From Xanthobacteraceae bacterium (GTDB lineage: Bacteria > Pseudomonadota > Alphaproteobacteria > Rhizobiales > Xanthobacteraceae): 7,571 nucleotides of DNA. Positions 5,595-7,571 of the stretch are shown here, in pieces. The stretch's first letter is position 1, and the number at the start of each line of letters is the position of its first letter. The stretch covers positions 1-7,571 of the forward strand of contig JASHYD010000410.1 of the NCBI GenBank assembly GCA_030043175.1. The letters are read 5' to 3'. A model generated the notes under the pieces. The model saw only the letters and a program-made list of their open reading frames with translations. It was not told the DNA's origin and did not search any database. The position numbers were made by a program, and so were the translations under genes.

Positions 5595-6028
5595 TCAAGC
5601 CGGGGTTCGCTCAGTACACTTTACGTGCTCGTGCACAACGAGCGTGTCCAGGAAATCGCCAATGACCTTTGCGATTTCGCGAGCATGCGTATCCAGTGCG
5701 AAGTGGCCGGTGTCGAAGAAGCGCACGTCAGCGCCTGGAATGTCACGTTTGAACGCTTCAACGCCGGCCGGCACAAAGAATGGGTCGTTCTTGGCCCATA
5801 CCGCCAAAGACGGCGGCTGGTGCGTCCAAAAGTATTTTCCAGAATAACGGATACAGATCAAGGTTGCTCCTGTAGTCGCCAGAGAGGTCGAGCTGGATTA
5901 TCGGGACCGGGACGCGCAAGATAGGAATTGTCGAGATTCTGACAGCTTCAGCGCATCGGCTAGCCAGCTTCGCGATAGAAGACTTTGAAGCCGTCGACAT
6001 CGGCCGCGCGATATCTGACACGCGCTAT
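5595..6028 (-). pseudogene. Decayed alpha/beta-hydrolase gene (epoxide hydrolase/haloalkane dehalogenase-like)
   Basis: Pieces of one alpha/beta hydrolase lie in order on the minus strand. An N-terminal piece ARVRYRAADVDGFKVFYREAG begins after an ATA at 6028, where a start codon is expected 4 nt after GGGAGGGG (6040-6033); it ends at TAG 5962-5960. A second piece LDNSYLARPGPD (5935-5900) resembles the late-domain segment of the family. A shift in frame leads into QLDLSGDYRSNLDLYPLFW. A second shift at an AAAA run (5838-5835) leads into KYFWTHQPPSLAVWAKND, with the acid Asp in KNDPFF and the catalytic His in TGHFALDTH, then a normal end at 5595. The nucleophile elbow and core between the first two pieces are gone, roughly 170 codons judged from a usual length near 285. 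It cannot make an active enzyme. Intact relatives act on small esters, epoxides or halides. Confidence 0.87.
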
Positions 6029-6346
6029 GAAGCCCCTCCCTCTGTTTGTTACCTCACTTGCCGGTCACGGAACGGATTGCATCGCGGATAATGTCCACGA
6101 CGACCATTGGAGCGGTGACGCTGGGCGGTCGGAACGCGCCCGGCGGCTGACCGCAGGATGTCTGCGAGGCGAGCAGCGAGCGCCGCCCCGCTTGTGGGGG
6201 TCCGCTTTCGAAGGCAGACCTGCTGTCGGCGTCGGTGCGCCACAACGGCCGAAGGTGACCCAAAAGGCGAGATTGCGCTGGGAGGTGAGTAGCAATCGGC
6301 GGCGTCACAACCCGTTCGGTCCAAGCCGCGATATCGACATGCGCCG
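6029..6346. other. Gap without a credible intact gene
   Basis: Open frames exist in several registers on both strands, as expected for high GC, but none has domain character. The only protein-like run is a minus-strand tail, PMVVVDIIRDAIRSVTGK with its stop at 6054, which might be the 3' end of a lost gene. The plus-strand segment around 6195-6220 (GTCCGCTTTCGAAGGCAGACC) recalls dispersed intergenic repeats of Bradyrhizobium-type genomes, which I cannot confirm without a genome comparison. GGGAGGGG at 6040-6033 is the old ribosome site of the hydrolase pseudogene. Confidence 0.45.
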
Positions 6347-6868
6347 TTAGGCTTTCCGATCCGCCGGGATAAAGGGAATCAAACCTGCATCGAACGCTTG
6401 TTCCTGGACATCACGAGGCATAGCGCGCAAATCGACGATCAAACCGCCGACCTCTGCCATCCATGTCAGGGGGTTTTGTTCGATGCGGCTAGGCACCGTC
6501 CATCGCGGATCGAGCGCATTGACGCCCAAAGCCTCCTCGATTAGACGCGCCTTGGCATAAATGGTGGCCTCTGACACGTCGAATGGTGCGGCCAACTCAG
6601 TAGTCTTCATGTGTGGTGAAAACGACGGATCGTCGAGGCAGTTTACGCGTCCAAGCACGTAGACGATGCCGCACGCCCAGCTTTTAGGCTGACCCAACCC
6701 GAGTGGGCTTTGGCGTTTGCGGCACAAAGCCGCCGCCATCGCGCGCGACAACGTCTTGTATTCTGAATCCAGATGCTTGTGGCACACGGCGTCAGTCAAT
6801 TTGACGATCGCCTCATACACCGGCAACATGGGTTTTGGGACGGTAGTCGCGCGGGCAGGAGTTCTCAT
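6347..6868 (-). CDS. DUF6398 domain-containing protein
   Basis: A 173-residue protein I recognise as a standalone DUF6398 domain, a family of unknown function that also occurs fused to pRiA4b ORF-3-like or SEC-C domains. The signature runs along nearly the whole length: MLPVYEAIVKLTDAVC (14-29), LSRAMAAALCRKR (40-52), WACGIVYVLGRVN (64-76), then a helix-turn-helix-like stretch TELAAPFDVSEATIYAKARLI (90-110), and DPRWTVPS (120-127), WMAEVGGLIVDLRAMPRDVQ (136-155) and AGLIPFIP (161-168). The ATG at 6868 is chosen because the family signature starts soon after it. The frame stays open to a GTG at 7012, but those 48 residues have no family match and the AAAGGAG there abuts the GTG, so the extension is doubtful. 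No strong ribosome site precedes 6868. The protein is soluble, with no neighbour that explains it. Confidence 0.85.
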   Translation of the reverse strand: MRTPARATTVPKPMLPVYEAIVKLTDAVCHKHLDSEYKTLSRAMAAALCRKRQSPLGLGQPKSWACGIVYVLGRVNCLDDPSFSPHMKTTELAAPFDVSEATIYAKARLIEEALGVNALDPRWTVPSRIEQNPLTWMAEVGGLIVDLRAMPRDVQEQAFDAGLIPFIPADRKA

Positions 6869-7012
6869 AGTGCGGACGCTACGATATTCGCTTGCATAGC
6901 GAAACAGCCGGATAAGCTGATTGTTGGGACTGTGGAAAACCAGCGCAGACCATCCCGCCAATCTCGATGCCGAGAAACCCGTTAATGTTAGTTGAAGCTG
7001 AAATTCGAACAC

Positions 7013-7235
7013 TCCTTTGCTGCATTGTTTAGGTCCCTTCCTGGCCCTGCCCGGACGGAAGGTCGGCGTCCATCATTAGGTATCAGCGGACGTCGCAGAG
7101 GTGATACGCCATGAGCATCGCGGGACCCCCGAGACGTGACCCGGCCGCCCCCGATTTGATTAGACCCACCACCGCCAGTTGCCGCGCCGGTGGTGCATTT
7201 ATTCGCCGAATGATCAGCTTTCCGTGGCAGTAGGG
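7013..7235. other. Short gap between the recombinase remnant and DUF6398
   Basis: No gene seen. It contains an 8-bp perfect inverted repeat (7167-7195) about 40 nt after the stop of the recombinase-like remnant, and an AAAGGAG at 7019-7013 on the minus strand that is too close to the GTG at 7012 to serve it. Confidence 0.4.
7167..7195. repeat. Hairpin-forming inverted repeat CACCACCG / CGGTGGTG
   Basis: A perfect 8-bp stem with a 13-nt loop. It lies just downstream (minus strand) of the recombinase-like remnant, so it might be its old terminator, but no U-run follows on either strand. Confidence 0.3.
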
Positions 7236-7561
7236 TCATAAGCACCACGCATCCAACGCCGCCAACGCAACCTCCGGGTCCTGCTTCAGCCTGAACACCG
7301 TCTGCTTCGACAAGCCCTCGGCCTTGGCAATGGCCGATAGGCTCGGCGGGCTGGCGCCGTCGAGAGCAAGCCTGAAACGGTCGGCTTGCGGCCAAGGTAT
7401 GCGTTTGGCTGCGCTCGGCGCTTAGGTCGATGCCGGCCCGTTGGGCAGACTTGGTAACCTCTGCTCGGGCCTGGGCCGTGGCCGCCGTGCTCGGGTGCCT
7501 CCGCAGCGAAACCGGTCTTTGTCGTGGTGAAATCGGTTCTGGCGAACTTGCCAGAGGACAT
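7236..7561 (-). pseudogene. Remnant of the C-terminal region of a serine-recombinase-like protein
   Basis: The frame ending at TGA 7238-7236 reads RFRLALDGASPPSLSAIAKAEGL, then SKQTVFRLKQDPEVALAALDAW. This is the Hin-like helix-turn-helix tail seen at the end of many resolvase/invertase-type serine recombinases: Ala-Ile-Ala-Lys, then Gly-Leu-Ser-Lys-Gln-Thr-Val. In another frame just upstream lies LGRKPT (near 7395), which in such proteins comes right before this tail, so a frameshift near 7385 is likely. The HTH frame has a stop (TAA) about 17 codons upstream of that point and no start codon, so no intact protein is possible. The catalytic domain is not visible before the window edge; the 91-codon frame from ATG 7561 has no recognisable content. 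The HTH recognition is fairly firm, the recombinase assignment less so. Confidence 0.55.
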
Positions 7562-7571
7562 GAGACCCGGG

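Noticed and set aside
5985..6350. 121-codon plus-strand frame
   Set aside because: Antisense to the hydrolase relic at one end and without domain features elsewhere.
1..7571. CRISPR array, tRNA or rRNA genes, complete insertion sequence
   Set aside because: No regularly spaced repeats, no tRNA cloverleaf or rRNA motifs and no transposase with terminal repeats were seen on reading both strands.

Overview
The window looks like an accessory stretch of an alphaproteobacterial chromosome or large replicon. I infer Rhizobiales, probably close to Bradyrhizobium and relatives, from the style of the Dps, DUF6398, LysR and peroxiredoxin proteins, the high-GC codon use of the intact genes, and a perfect FixK/FNR-type box. 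Every gene I can support reads on the minus strand, so transcription runs from high to low coordinates. I could run no database search; family names rest on motif recognition.

Layout from right to left along transcription. 7571-7236 holds a decayed helix-turn-helix tail that looks like the end of a serine recombinase. 6868-6347 is a standalone DUF6398 protein. 6346-6029 has no credible intact gene. 6028-5595 is a clear alpha/beta-hydrolase pseudogene: its start has become ATA, its centre is deleted and it carries two frameshifts. 5567-4629 is a LysR-type regulator whose stop overlaps, as TTGA, the start of a CPYC peroxiredoxin-like gene (4632-3922). 3921-3052 is a long gene-poor stretch. It contains a perfect TTGAT-N4-ATCAA box (3618-3631) and a probable relic of a vanadium-haloperoxidase/PAP2-type gene.

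Next comes the best-defined unit, a tight three-gene operon. It encodes a small sulfite-oxidase-fold molybdopterin enzyme (3051-2434), a ferredoxin-NADP-reductase-type flavoprotein (2447-1689, 14-nt overlap) and a DUF6510 protein with two CxxC pairs (1683-1399). The likely logic is NAD(P)H to flavin to molybdenum centre in the cytoplasm, with the DUF6510 protein as an unexplained accessory. After it come an unrecognised small ORF (1286-1020), a short basic winged-helix-like protein (1008-709), a gene-free gap, and the first 103 codons of a Dps miniferritin (310-1) that runs off the window.

The common theme of the intact genes is redox and oxidative stress (Dps, peroxiredoxin, Mo/flavin pair). 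They are interspersed with several decayed genes, as expected of a region rearranged by transfer and deletion. I found no tRNA, rRNA, CRISPR array or complete insertion sequence.
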